64,000 bases of DNA from Halictus rubicundus (lineage: Eukaryota > Arthropoda > Insecta > Hymenoptera > Halictidae): positions 8,528,310 to 8,592,309 of the forward strand of contig NC_135152.1 in assembly GCF_050948215.1 (NCBI RefSeq). Direction: 5' to 3'. The notes under the pieces were generated by a model. That model was not told the origin of the DNA. It saw nothing but the letters and a program-made list of their open reading frames with translations, and did no database searches. The first letter of the stretch is position 1. Every line of letters starts with the position of its first letter. The position numbers and the translations under genes are program-made. Positions 34,849 to 46,599 of this stretch are shown here, in pieces.

Positions 34849-35372
34849 TAGTGGTTAGCGTCATCTAATAGTAAAGGCGGGGGATAAAGGGTGGTGTCAG
34901 AAAAATGAATCTGTGAAACTGACGGTGTATGGAACGCGTAAACAACATTCCGTGAACTAACGTTCGTTGGCGCGTATTCCTCACGGCAGGAAATACAGGA
35001 AAAGCGTAATAAATTTTACGCTCGACGCTGTGAATCTTCATCCCCCGACGCAGGGGCGGCTCGCTCCTTTTTCCGCGGAATCGAGGAAAAGTGTATTGAG
35101 TGTCTACCAGAGTTGTCCCCGTGCACCTCCGTCCCGCTTCCCCTCGGTCCCGGGCAGAAGGACACAGAGCTTGATACGTCTGACCAGATGGAATTTTTCC
35201 ACTTTATTTTCCCGCTCCTGCGCACGATATCAAATTCCATTGCCTCCTTCCTCCCTCTCCTCCTCCCGTCCTTCTCTCTTCTCTTTGCCTGGCGGCCTCC
35301 GTGCGCGGTATTTCACATAGACGTGTCCCTTCGTCCCCTCCGTCCACCCTTATCCACCCCTTTATCTCCCCG

Positions 35373-35430
<58 letters not shown>

Positions 35431-36110
35431 GCTCTTTCCCGGTCCCGCTGTCCCGCGGTCTCCCCCTTCGTCCCGCTTTCCCGGTGTCTTCCCGTAGCAA
35501 GGATATTCAGTTCCGCGTTGCTCTCTTTTGCGAGCAGAACGGAAGACAAGACAAATAAGGAGAACGAGGAAGCGGGAGGAGCACGCGACGACGCGGCTTC
35601 CGGAATAACGCGATTATATCGGGTCCGTGCCGGCAGCCGTGCACACAGGAATCGATACCCATCGCCGGAGAAGTATGAAGTGCGTTTAAATTTGTCGGAA
35701 GTCGTAAGTCCCTGCCAAAATATATTACCCCGCCCGTGGAACTGACTCCCGAAGAACTTTCGCCGGGGACCGCCGGAAACGGCGCCATTGGCCGCGGCTA
35801 CAACGCGTCCCCCGGATAAATATTGGCCGGATTTCCATGACCGAACTGTTCGTGTTTACGTTTCGAATCTCCTCTAGGAAGTGCATTCGTGGACAATATT
35901 CGTATACGTCATCTTTTGGAATGGAACGTGGAATAAAGAAACAATGCCACCAGAATTATACCATTTATTCTTTCACATCACCCCGACGAAACGTATGGTT
36001 CCCCTTTCGTGCTGAAACAATTTCCATAGAGATCAACGAGAAAGAATTTACCGTAGCAATTGTGCGTAGATATTTCAATAGAAATGTAATTGTACGAAAT
36101 CTGTCGAAAT
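34849..36110. other. GC-rich island with CT microsatellite
   Basis: A (CT)n tract of about 54 bp lies at 35375-35428. It drives the longest frame in the window (35113-35745), which reads as leucine/serine repeats in one frame and RERERE on the other strand, and is not a credible gene. Confidence 0.6.
35375..35428. repeat. (CT)n microsatellite
   Basis: About 27 uninterrupted CT units. Confidence 0.95.
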
Positions 36111-36115
36111 AAAGA

Positions 36116-36770
36116 TGTAGGGGCTCGCGTTGGGCGACGGTTTTATGGCAGGGGCCTTGACATTTGCCAGCGGACCCGGTACGTGACTTTTCGTAGTTTG
36201 GCTACGGCGATGGGCCTGTCATCGGCACTTAGATAACAATGTTACCGTCCGTGCCTGGGTCCCGTCAATGCATCCCTTGTCATAAAACACTCGAAATCGT
36301 TCGCCCCTTAGGTTCAGCGCATCCGGGTGCTTGAAATTGCAGTTTGTATAGTTTGCAGATGTTTGGAAAAACCCAGGGTTCGGTCGCCAAGCGTGTGTGG
36401 CCTTGGCGCGCCCTGGGCCTGCTTCAAGCACCTAGCCCCTAGATCCTCCCACCAAACCCCCGAAGCAGGGTTAAAAAGCTAGAATAGTGGGGAGAACGGA
36501 GGTTAGATTTCTGTTGACGCGCGTTCTCCCAAGCAGATCGCTCTGGAAGTCCAACTAGCGCAGTATAGTTCCTTAGTTATCTAGTTTGTAGCCTCGACGG
36601 GATTTGGCTCCTTCCAGCAGCTTTCTCGCATCATTAGTTGAATTATAGTTGGTTTAATACATTCTCGCATTCGATTCATTTATTTTCCTTCCGACCATTG
36701 GAAGGTGGTCCTTCGAACTAGCACTAGTTAATTAGCGGGCACCTCGCAGTGCAAAATCATCACAGGTCCG
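36116..36770 (+). mobile_element. Probable solo LTR of a retrotransposon
   Basis: Begins TGTAGGGGCTCGCG after AAAGA, and AAAGA recurs at 36771-36775, as a 5-bp target duplication would. Inside there is a TTAAAAAG TATA-like box at about 36470, an initiator-like region after it, and a pyrimidine-rich 3' part containing GGTGGTCCTTCGAAC. The end before the second AAAGA reads GGTCCG rather than the usual CA; a TG...CA reading would end at 36764 (CATCACA) but leaves no duplication. No gag or pol sequence is present. Confidence 0.4.
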
Positions 36771-38210
36771 AAAGATCACCCAAGGATCAACCACGGGCAT
36801 AAACAAAAGACTTCAAATTCTTGAAATAATAAATTTCCATCCAGTGGTATTCTCGTCAACTAATCCTAAACATATGAATTCGCATAAAGTCCAATTCCTA
36901 AATGAATGATTAGGAACAATAAAACTGAAATCACGATTTCATTCGTCCAAAGAATCATAGTGAATGAATAAGTCTCCATTGAATGATTTTACAGTTCCTG
37001 GTGACAACTGTCTCAACGAATCCCAGTGTTTACACGCTCGAGAAGCGATTTGTACGGACGGTGTTAATGAAAACAGAAGCCCGAGATGCAATCTCCATCT
37101 GGTAATATTCCCTTATATTCACCCAGCAATACTAAGCGCGACGTGCCGTATCGGCCGCGTTTTTATTTCCATCTATTCATTGGTTCCGAAGAGACGGAGG
37201 CAACGAAGCGACCCCAGGACCCGGGGCGCTAGAATCAGTCACGGGAATCGACCACGAATCAATATCCATTGAAGAAAAGATACGACGTGATAATAAGTTT
37301 AGCGGAAGTCTGGCGGAGCAGCTCGGTTCCCGCCGTAGTCCCGCGCGGCAGATAAAGCGGGAACGACTGCTCGCTCGCAGGAGAGCTCCTCTAATCAGAG
37401 AGAGCGTTCTATCAAGTTTGTTCTATGCACTTGATTACGTAGAATGCGAGAGACGGTAACGTTGTTACCCGGCTGAATCGCGATATCGAGGTACGACTTT
37501 AATTAAGTCAGATTTATGGAGTAAATATCACGGACGAGGCGGCGAGCATTAGGCGAGAGAGACAGAGAGAGCAAGCTCGGCTCGGCCCGGCCCGGCCCGG
37601 CCCGGACCCGATTCGATTCTCCGTAAACTCTCGCTCAAACTCCAACGATTGCAAAGTGGAGTGGACACTGATCACTAATGTATCGGGCTCGGTTCCGCTA
37701 ATGGGTTTCTCGATGCACGTGCAAGCAAAAATCTGCAAACCTTGCCGTTAACCTAACCTAACCCAGCAACGCCGAACAAGATCCTATTTCATTTCCGACA
37801 CGTTCTTTTGACAATTATCCGAACCACTGTTGCATCGTCGCTGTCCCCGCCATTTCTTGGAATCAATGTAGCGGTACCAATTATTGTAACAATCAGTATC
37901 GCAACACCAGTCGTATACACACAGTCGGCGACAAAAGTCATTGGACGCCCGTTTGAAGCTAATCAGTTTTTGCAAAATTGGAAATGTTAGATTATAGTTT
38001 ACTAGGTAATTTATGAAAAGAACTTTTTTTAACTACTTTTAACTACTTACTGAGTCCAATGCCGCGTATATGGCGGCAAAAGTAGATATGGCGGTAAAAT
38101 ATAAATTTATTCTAGAATCAGATGCGCCAATATTTTTTCCTGTAACTTTCCTATTGTATGCCATACAAATTTGAGATTTGGCATACTCGGTTTACAGGGC
38201 GCATCCAATA
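36771..38210. other. Mostly unique stretch
   Basis: Contains (GGCCC)n at 37578-37610 and an AACCTAACCTAACCC run at about 37750-37764, which resembles the insect TTAGG telomeric unit. Frames 36964-37272 and 37514-37990 are unrecognised. Confidence 0.45.
37578..37610. repeat. (CGGCC)n pentanucleotide repeat
   Basis: Four GGCCC units in a row with flanking partial units; the minus strand carries regular GGG runs. Confidence 0.85.
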
Positions 38211-38390
38211 TACAGTGAATTCTCGATATATGTCAACAAGGGAGACATACTCGAGCCGTGTTTACACTCCTCGGCGTCCGACGCCTCTCGAGCCTCGCGA
38301 CTCCTTACGGTGTATACCCCGCGGTAATGGGGATAACTCCGCGACATTTACCATCCAGGCGTTGGCGACATATACAGATAAATCACTGCA
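38211..38390 (-). mobile_element. Family A MITE, copy 12
   Basis: TACAGTGAATTCTCGATATA to ATATACAGATAAATCACTGCA. Reverse orientation. About 35 bp of the ACACGGGTCTTGCCAGCG arm is deleted right after GTCAACAA. The rest is intact, including TGTTTACACTCCTCGG, GGTGTATACCCCGCGGTAAT and GCGACATTTACCATCCAGGC. Confidence 0.85.
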
Positions 38391-39358
38391 TAACCTGTGT
38401 AAAATTTTAATTTTCTTCTTCTAATTATACGAAATGTTCTCCGGCACTCTAAATCACCTGCCTCCCTTCCAACAAGAAATATCCACGTTCGTTCATGATC
38501 GTAACATCCGGTTTGTGATTCATGCGGAGCGGAGGACACGGAAAAGTCGTCTCGAGGCATCTCGGTGTAATGGAAATTGATACGACGGTGTCGGGACCAG
38601 GCTCCGGAGCGTTTCGCGGGACGTAGCGAGCGAGCGAGCGAGCGCGCGCGCTAAGTTTCAGTTTGGAAATCCCGCGCGATTATTAGTTGGACAAGTAGTT
38701 TCCAACGTCTCTCGGGAGCGGTTCTCAGGGTTAAAGCGAGGCTTGATTAGGTGGGGTGGGGGTGTGGAGGGGAGGAAGGAGAACTTGTTCCCGTGCCTGG
38801 CTCCTCGCAGGGAACTTAAACCATATTAAATTGCGCTTAAGTCAACCATGTGCTGGAAGGTCACAGTTCGCGGGACAAGGACGAAGGGAAAGTGAGGGCG
38901 GCGAACGCGCGGCGCGGCGCGGCGCGGAGCGGAGGCGAACGGCTTGGAAACGCAGCTACAGGCCGTAAAGACACGAGGTGCTACTGTGTCAAATGAGAAG
39001 AAACTTCGAGGAATTTAATAAGCGGGGTCTGGGCACGGGAACAGAGTGGCACGGTGCTCGGGGGAGAGGGTTCAAGTGATTCTGAAAGGAGTAACTGCAA
39101 CCGAGAGGGTGAAGCCAGCGGCGGGTACGAACAAGCGCGAGAGGGTGGCGAACGAGCGAGCGAGGGAATAAACGCGCAAAGATAGAATGAGATATGGTGG
39201 CTTAATTCTGTTACAAAGTTACGCGACTTTCTGGAACTGTCCTCCCAGGACCTAATTATGCGGCTGCCACCGACGAGAACTCCGCCGGATCTACCGATTC
39301 TCCATAAATATTGCACCTCGGTCGCCGGAGATTTATATGTGACAGGCCGACCTGGAAC
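38391..39358. other. GC-rich stretch with short CpG repeats
   Basis: Holds (GCGA)n/(GC)n at about 38625-38650 and (GCGCG)n at about 38905-38937. Frames at 38756-39316 are unrecognised. Confidence 0.5.

Positions 39359-39359
<1 letters not shown>

Positions 39360-39391
<32 letters not shown>
39360..39391. repeat. (TA)n microsatellite
   Basis: About 16 AT units without interruption. Confidence 0.95.
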
Positions 39392-39394
<3 letters not shown>

Positions 39395-41640
39395 CCTCTT
39401 CGTTTCATAATGGTCGGCCGAGGTTGAAAATTTCTGACGGCCTCGAGAAATTTAATTTTTAAGAACGCCACGTCGGCGGAGTTGCCGCGCGAAAGTGAAA
39501 CTATGGCGAAAAAGAGTAAGAGAGGGGGGAAGGAGGGAGGGGGTAAATAAGATTCTTCTTGCGAGAAGCAAAGTTTAAGCTTCTCTTGTAAAAATACACA
39601 AGAGATGTATTCAAATATATTCAAGGAGATGTTAATGTCTCGTCCGGAGGAGAATGTTTTATATTGGGAGGCGTCGGAATGAAATATTTCACGGCTCCTC
39701 TTGTTTTCATGTTTTCAGTCACATTTCTGCCCGATGGCGGAAACCGTTCCCGAATAACGAGAAGGTAACAAAGAAACGGAAATTCGAAAGAAAATTTACA
39801 ATTCCGTTCTACTTAGGCGCGATACTACGGGAAAGCAACGGACGGTCTCAACGTTACTGAAAATAAAGTCAGAGCATATTACTATGTCAAGAATCAGCGT
39901 GAAATATTCATTCCTAAACTGCTGACTTTTGTGCATTTATAATTTTAAAATACAAACAGGCGCGTCTGTTAACAATAGTTGAAACGATTCTAATTTTATT
40001 TTAAAAGAACTCGATTAGTTAATTTTTTCGATGAAAATGAAATCTGGATTGGTCCTTGACTCGAGCAGAAGTGTCTTTTATGTTGTACGTTGAAGTGTCT
40101 TTTATGTTGTCTTGTATGTACGGTTGTTGTTCCACATGGTTTCGACTCGTTCTGTCGATTTAATTGAGGATCTACCTATTATAGTCGGTGCGAGATCAAA
40201 TAATCGCTCAAGGCAATTGGAGAGCAATTCTCATTACACCATTCTGCTACCTCCACTTAATCTTCCATCTCTTCGAGCAAACTTGTAAGCGTAATCTCTA
40301 TTGTAGAAGTAAACTATTGATCTATCGCGTTGCAGAACCGGAAATCGTATTTAGGGCAATTACTTACGAACGATTAAAACGGTCTTGAGTAAACTATAAA
40401 TCTTCAATCGCTCTGCGCTGATTAAAAATCCACTGTTTTATTTTATAATTTTGTTATTCGGTGTAACGGTATCGGTGATATTTATTCTCTAGCAGAAATA
40501 CGTTAGAATCGTTATTTTTAATATATCAAAGTTTAAACGGACAAAGAAAATTTACATGTTTTCAACGTGACCCATCTGCTCAGCAAAAATATTTTTCGTT
40601 GAAATAATTTTATGAAATGAGTAAAGAAAAAATTGAATCCATCATTAATTTCGCGTTGCATCCGTTTACATTGCAACAATATTGAAGCATTGTCGCAGCA
40701 GGTTTTCGTACGTCGTTAAATCAAGTTGGTAGCTGAATTTTCACAATCGCCGACGCTGCAATGCAACTAGGCCGTTTTAATTCGTTGATAATTAAAGGAT
40801 CGTCGGTATGTACTGATGCGCAGATACAAACGCAGTTTAATGATCATCGCCGGCGTACTGCAGCGGAGGACGAAGTTCAGAACTAGAGGATCCAGAGGAA
40901 TGTGTTTGACCGTATTAGGCAGGAGTGTGTTTGTCGGGAGCAAACGGGCGAAACCTCTAATTATGTTTGGCGTCGATTCCTTAAGTACACAAAGCAGGAT
41001 CCGCTACAGATCCTGCGTCCGTCAAAGGGGCGTTATGTACTTTTCAAGGCTTAGGCGGGCCATGAAACCCGTAGACGGCGATGCAGACGCGCGAATCGAA
41101 ACTAATTCAGATATGAAGCGAACAGGATTCGGTTAAGATTCCGTTCTCCCGGCTGACCAGCTTACAATCCAGAATTCCAACGTTTAATGTATACTCAGAT
41201 TACGAATTAATCTCGGTGCCCGATGAGAATTGAGCTGCCCGGACGCGCGAGATAGGGGAACGTCGATTGCGCAGCGTGAAAACTTTAGTTGTAGCAAATA
41301 CCGCACCGATCGAACCGAATTACAAACGAAACCGTGAAACTGATTGGTCGGTTTCCAAATTTTCCAATGAAAAATTTAAATGTAAGTTTTCTAATAAAAT
41401 TGAACTTTTTCAACGTGAACCTACGCGGAAGTGTCTGAACAAAAACGGAAACGTAAGAACATGTTCGGGGATGATTTCGATAGTGAATCCAGTACAGAAA
41501 AATCAGAAAAAGATTTATACAAGTTTTCGTTTTTCCACCTCCCGCTAATTTTTGTAATAAGGTCGACATTTGATTCAACTGTTTCGTACCATTTTCAGGT
41601 AATTTTGTACGTTTGTAAATATTGAATAAGTGAAAAAGTC
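39392..41640. other. AT-rich stretch, no gene recognised
   Basis: A 24-bp tandem duplication (GAAGTGTCTTTTATGTTGT at 40068 and 40092) is present. Frames 40816-41136 and 41267-41625 are open but unrecognised. The latter has an acidic GDDFDSESSTEKSEKD segment. Confidence 0.4.
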
Positions 41641-41647
41641 TTGGAGA

Positions 41648-41735
41648 AAGACTCAGAATTTTTATGCAAAATAAAAACGTTCTGGGCTAATTCTTAGAAA
41701 TACGAGATAAACAGAAATATATTTCTCCAGTTAAT
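41648..41735 (+). repeat. Family B repeat
   Basis: AGACTCAGAATTTTTATGCA then AAATAAAAACGTTCTGGGCT. It lies in the same orientation as the next B copy about 118 bp away. Confidence 0.6.
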
Positions 41736-41764
41736 AGTTTTACACTGTTAAAAGTAGTATGATG

Positions 41765-41880
41765 ATTAGACTACAGACTCTTGTGCAAAATAAGAATTGT
41801 CTGGATTAGTTGCAAGAAGCAGAAGACAGATTACAATTTCTTTCTTGCTTTAATGATCTTAATAAATTGAAAAACAATGA
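41765..41880 (+). repeat. Family B repeat
   Basis: ATTAGACTACAGACTCTTGT then GCAAAATAAGAATTGTCTGG, followed by TTTCTTTCTTGCTTTAATGA and TTAATAAATTG, a tail also seen after the copy at 7250. Confidence 0.6.
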
Positions 41881-42715
41881 CTAACACTGATATTTCACTG
41901 ATGCAGTTCTGTTCCGATATAAGACAATGGCCTGGGACCGACTTTCGTCGTATTTCGGATGAGAAATTTATTTTCTATATTTTTAAGTACCGAATACAGC
42001 ACTGAAGTTACACCCCCGTATTAATTCAAGAAGTGTCTTTTTCTATACATTGGTCGTGAGTCCGTCTACGAAACTGATTTGTATAATTGTTATGAAATAA
42101 AAGTCAGATGAAATAAAATAACTAGAAAGTGAATTGTTTGAGTACCTCTAGATCTCCGCAGCGGTTCAAAGTGAGTGAAAAACATGTACCAACGGTCGCC
42201 GCTAGTTTCCAAACGGACGGAATATGTGGTGGAGGGCTCTCAACGAGTCGAGCAAGGAACTTTCAAAAACAGAAACGGGCCTATAAAGGAAAAAGCGGTG
42301 GAAGAACAGACGGAAGCTGGCCAACGGCAAACAAGGGCGGAATAAATTTCTCGGAGGAAGGTTTCCATGTATCTTTGCCTGGCAATCCCGGCGAACGCCG
42401 CGTATAAAGTGCAGGTACCGGAAAGGTACGGTTATGTCGAGGACCGTGTCGGTAAAGACAGTGCCAGGTGAACAAGTACATGGTCCGTTGGTCTAATCTA
42501 AGGCTAAGTTTCGTCCGGGTTAAAGTAGACGAGACCTCGCGCGGTATTAGTCGAACCAGGTTAGCGTCCTACACCACCCTACCGAAAGTTTCACTGGAGT
42601 CTCCCAGGGATACTCCTTACCCCCTTCCCTGAAACTCCCTGTGTCCTCCACCCACGCAAACGTTCTGTTCCTATCGACTTTTGCTTCTTTGAAAATTTGT
42701 CTTCTAAACGCCAGC
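41881..42715. other. Non-coding stretch
   Basis: Frames 42129-42481 on both strands overlap and are unrecognised. Nothing else is seen. Confidence 0.45.
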
Positions 42716-42925
42716 TACGGTGATTTTTCTATATAAGTCGCCAAGGCCTGGACGATAAACGTCGCGGAATTATCCCCACTACCGCGGGGTATAAACCGTG
42801 AAGGGTCGCGAAGCTCGGGCGTGCTCTGACGTCAAGGAATGTAAACATAACGCGGTTCGGGGTATGTCTCCTGGGCCGATAAAAGACGCTGCCCTGTTGT
42901 TGACATATATCGAGAATTCACTGTA
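42716..42925 (+). mobile_element. Family A MITE, copy 13 (near full length)
   Basis: TACGGTGATTTTTCTATATA to ATATATCGAGAATTCACTGTA. Order: GCCAAGGCCTGGACGATAAA, GCGGAATTATCCCCACTACC, GGGTCGCGAAGCTCG, GTAAACATAACGCGG, ATGTCTCCTGGGCCGA, GACGCTGCCCTGTTG. About 206 bp. Confidence 0.9.
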
Positions 42926-45134
42926 TTTCTCGCAGTCCTTGCAGCCACGAGGCGAGGGGGTGGACAACGGGGGTGAATGAGCGTTGACAATGAAAGGTAA
43001 ATATTTACATAATTCCGGATGACCTGGCGTGTACTGACAATATCTCTCGAAATTTGCAAGATTAACTACGCGTTAAACGTATGATTCAACAAGGCCGGCG
43101 TTAACGGGAAGCTGCGTCGCAGCCGTGCCAACCTTCCGGCGAAAATTAATACCGTCGTTACATCTTGCAACAAGGAGCTTACGATTTAAGCCTTCCCTCA
43201 GTCGTCTTTGATGTTCCCGCTTTTGACGGTGATTAACTCTGTTTATGTCTTTATTTTTTCCGTTTCTAGAAATGTGAAAGTCTCTGTCTTTATTTGTTAC
43301 AAGTAATTTGTTATTTGTTATGAGTAAGAATTGACTGTAAAAAGATATTTTCTTTGTCGAGAATGTTTATAAGCGGATATTTATATTATACAAAAATTCT
43401 TGTTTCAAAATGTATTTTTCTATAAATTTTCGTATATTGCATAAGTACCCAATTAATTCATAGTACATCCTATTTTTTAAACATGTAGGGCTGAATACTA
43501 TATGCTTTTGTAGAAAATAGAGGTTAGGGCCGTTTGGGCTACCCTTGTTAGCGATCACTGCGTGCCACTGTTTAGGGCAGTACCATTGCAAGGGCCGAAA
43601 TGTCGTTCCTGAATTAATTGCAATTAGGGAGAAGGATCAGCGAGATCAGAGAGACCCATCGAGATTTGCAGTGGCATAAGTAGGTACCTGACACGTTTGT
43701 TACTGTGCTCTGAATTAAAATAGGAGCTGTGCGTAAGAAATACAATTGTACCAGATGTAAATAAAAATATATAAATTAGACTATTTCAAATGACGATAAT
43801 TGTTGTTATAATGATATTAAACTTAATATCATTATAATGTCCTTTAGTTTGATGTGTTCTTTATACGTGTGCCTATTTTTATGTTCGCTAATTGAATTTT
43901 GCATGTTTATCCCACGACCGCGTTATCGAAAAACACCAGATTAAAAAATATTAACATCTCGCAACAGATTTTCTGCCGGGAAATTCTGTTTTCAATTTTC
44001 ACAAATTAATGCAACGAAACTGGAAGTGCGTATTAACTTTTTCAATCTCACTGTTGCGAATAAAACATTTATTCGTTACTTGCTTGTCAAACTAATACAC
44101 CAATTTTTTAAATACTCTGAACAGCGGGAAAACTTGAGAGAGCCACATCATAAATTAATGTAATCTCTTCTGTGCTCTCAGAAAGAGCGTTCATTGGATT
44201 CGAGGTTCGACAGGAAAATTAATTAAGCTGCCACACGAATTTAAATAATTTCAATTGCGCATAATCGCGACGAGTTTTAAGCTCGCCAAATGAGTGGCAA
44301 GAAATCGATGGCAGTTAGTCGACAAATTTATGCCGGATTCGTCGAAACGTTCTTTAAAATCCCTTAATGCGAATATAAATCACGTCTTTTGGAGGGGCGG
44401 GGGCAGGGGGTGGGGGCAGCGCGGCGGCGCGATTTGCAACGTTGAAAACTTGGCCCCTTTGTCAATTTAAACCGAAGTTTCCACGAAAACATATTTTTCA
44501 GCTAATAACTCACCCCCGACACTTCTACCGAACCCTCCGCCTGCACATTCATATCCCGAGCTCGTAAATCAAGGAGAGGTCTTACCGCAAGAGTTTCCAT
44601 TAGTCCCGGAAAAATTCATGGATGACAAATATGATTGTTTTACCGACTCACCTGTAACAGAAGAGAACGAATATATTTAACTCTGATAAATCATGGTGTC
44701 GTGGGCAATGTTTATTAAACGCTTTTACGAGGGCAGTTCCAATCATTCATGAGTTTAATCAGCATAATCTACTTTTACTCTTAGTCTACATAATTTAAGA
44801 AACTTTGTAACATAGTCTCTTAAACCTGTCTTTAAAGACAATATTTTAAATATTATATTTTAATCGCAAATACATACGAAATCTTGTTGAAGCTTTACTC
44901 AGTATAATGCTTCAAAAGGATATTTTTTCTTGACAATGCAATATGTTTGGTATGTATATTATCAATACATATGTTCTAACTTGAAGGGTTTAGTTATGAC
45001 TCATTATAAATATACATAACTAATTTAAAAAAGTCACCAATATAAATAAGTAATCTTGGAAAGTAAATTCATTAATAAGCACATTATCAACAGTAATGTG
45101 AGGTAATAACAAATATCTATTATATGTATAAATA
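42926..45134. other. AT-rich stretch with one perfect hairpin
   Basis: Apart from the hairpin at 43806-43837 and a G-rich patch at about 44395-44430, nothing is recognisable. Frame 43367-43591 (minus) is unrecognised. Confidence 0.45.
43806..43837. repeat. Perfect 15-bp inverted repeat, 2-nt spacer
   Basis: TTATAATGATATTAA, AC, then TTAATATCATTATAA. The arms are exact. AT-only arms favour cruciform extrusion. It could also be the residue of a small palindromic insertion. Confidence 0.9.
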
Positions 45135-45140
45135 TTTATT
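45135..45140 (-). promoter_or_regulatory. Candidate polyadenylation signal AATAAA
   Basis: TTTATT on the plus strand reads AATAAA on the minus strand. It lies 220 bp downstream of the stop codon of the candidate exon at 45360-45521, a reasonable 3'-UTR length. Confidence 0.3.
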
Positions 45141-45359
45141 TTTCACTGAGTATTTAAAAGAAGCATCTTTATGCACTGATTTAAGCACCTGTAAATATTG
45201 ACGAGCTCTAGGAGCTTCCAAGATCATAATACCTTCACACTTTCATGACATCATTTCACCACAATAGATTTCTTGAATTCTAAGGCCAGACTATTCAACA
45301 GCGAAAACTTTTGTACATGATGCTTCACAATGTCAACCTTTTGATACTGAGGTTTGCAG

Positions 45360-45521
45360 CTAAGAGCTTCTCGATTTCAATACTTCAGGAACAACATCAA
45401 ACTCCATTAACTTTGAATTTTTTAGAATAGAAACTTTCTTCCGGAGCTCTCGATAGAGTTTGATATGTCTTAGATTTTGTGAACGTTGCAAAAGAATTAT
45501 CAAAATTCCACGATTTACCAA
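45360..45521 (-). CDS. Candidate 3'-terminal exon of an unknown gene
   Basis: I do not recognise this protein. From a splice-acceptor-like ...TACTAATACA...GATCAG at 45522-45523, a 53-codon frame runs to TAG at 45360. It begins LVNRGILIILLQRSQNLRHI, continues KLYRELRKKVSILKN and ends EFDVVPEVLKSRSS. The amino-acid mix (alternating hydrophobic and basic, amphipathic) looks more protein-like than neighbouring frames. A CTAAT branch-like motif precedes the acceptor, and AATAAA lies 220 bp past the stop. The frame stays open upstream through 45698 into family A copy 14, so it could be chance. Upstream exons were not found. Confidence 0.25.
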   Translation of the reverse strand: MVNRGILIILLQRSQNLRHIKLYRELRKKVSILKNSKLMEFDVVPEVLKSRSS

Positions 45522-45660
45522 CTGATCAATTACATTGATAATACACAATGTATTAGTAAAATGTATATTAACAAGTATTACACACGACATGCGAGATATG
45601 TTACCAGTCATTAATAAAATTGGTCGTTTAAACATATTGAGTAGATCCAATTTAAAGCGG

Positions 45661-45788
45661 TACAGTGATTTCTCTGTATATGTCGTCAAGGCCTGCATGA
45701 TGAATGTCGCGGAATTATCCCCACTACCGCGGGTTATACCCCACGAGGGGCCACGAATGCGTTAACATAACACGGGTCGGGTATATCG
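45661..45788 (+). mobile_element. Family A MITE, copy 14 (right part lost)
   Basis: TACAGTGATTTCTCTGTATA, GTCAAGGCCTGCATGATG, TCGCGGAATTATCCCCACTA, CCCCACGAGGGGCCACGAA, ATAACACGGGTCGGGTATAT, then unrelated sequence. The right terminus is absent. Confidence 0.75.
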
Positions 45789-46363
45789 GTGTGAGGCCAC
45801 GTGACCAGTGCTAATCCAACAACAAAACTTCTTTATTTTTCATATTTTTTATAGGAAACGAGTTTCTATTTATTCTCGGCTTCCCAAAATCGATGCAGAC
45901 TGTAATAAGATACACGTAATAAGATATTTGTTCCATAAGAACACTTTTCAAAGAAGTCCCCGAGGGTTACATTCCCGGTCAAAAAGCTTCCACATAGACG
46001 TACGGATTTTCTCGAGCGAATATAGGATCGAAGAAAATTTTGTTGAACACAATAGTTTACTCGAATCTCCGACGAAAAGTGGCCGAGGCGGCGAAAGCAG
46101 TATTAATCCGGCGCCGTTTACGTCGTCTCGTCCACGACCCGTCCATAGATCGTGCTCCGTCCCCGGGTCGAATAAAGGAGGAGAAGATTCAATAACGGAG
46201 TTACATTTTCTCGGACGATGTTTTGAAAAATGCCGTTGGGAAGCGCGATACCGTCGCAACGGTGAATCCGACGGGGTACGTCTCACTATTTCGCAGCCGA
46301 TGCTCGTGTCTGTGACAAGAGGACACAATTGCAAGCGGGACCGATAATGGAACGCACGAAAGC

Positions 46364-46403
<40 letters not shown>
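46364..46403. repeat. (GA)n microsatellite
   Basis: About 18 GA units with one leading interruption. Confidence 0.95.
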
Positions 46404-46404
<1 letters not shown>

Positions 46405-46558
46405 GCAGGAGAAAGGTAAACAGGAGCCAACGGTTCGTACGGTATCGAGGAAACGAGCGAATCGGCGTAGATCAATCATATGCAAAGCAGCGTGTCGATC
46501 AACCCCGGCGAACCAATAAAATCGTATCAATCAGCCAGCAGTGAACGCATTCCGGACC

Positions 46559-46599
46559 GGGCCGGGCCGGGTCGGGCCGTGTCGGGTCGAGTCGGGACA
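46559..46599 (+). repeat. (GGGYC)n G-rich repeat
   Basis: Seven GGG runs separated by two to seven bases (GGGCCGGGCCGGGTCGGG and on). It meets the pattern for intramolecular G-quadruplex formation. Confidence 0.8.

Noticed and set aside
35113..35745. Longest frame in the window (210 codons, plus)
   Set aside because: It runs through a (CT)n microsatellite and reads as Leu/Ser repeats; opposite and alternate frames are equally open.
41431..41625. Acidic frame GDDFDSESSTEKSEKD resembling the N-terminus of piggyBac-type transposases
   Set aside because: Starts at GTG, only 64 codons, no downstream transposase domain and no TTAA ends nearby.
45808..46347. 179-codon plus frame and 175-codon minus frame
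   Set aside because: They overlap completely in GC-rich DNA and neither has a recognisable domain.
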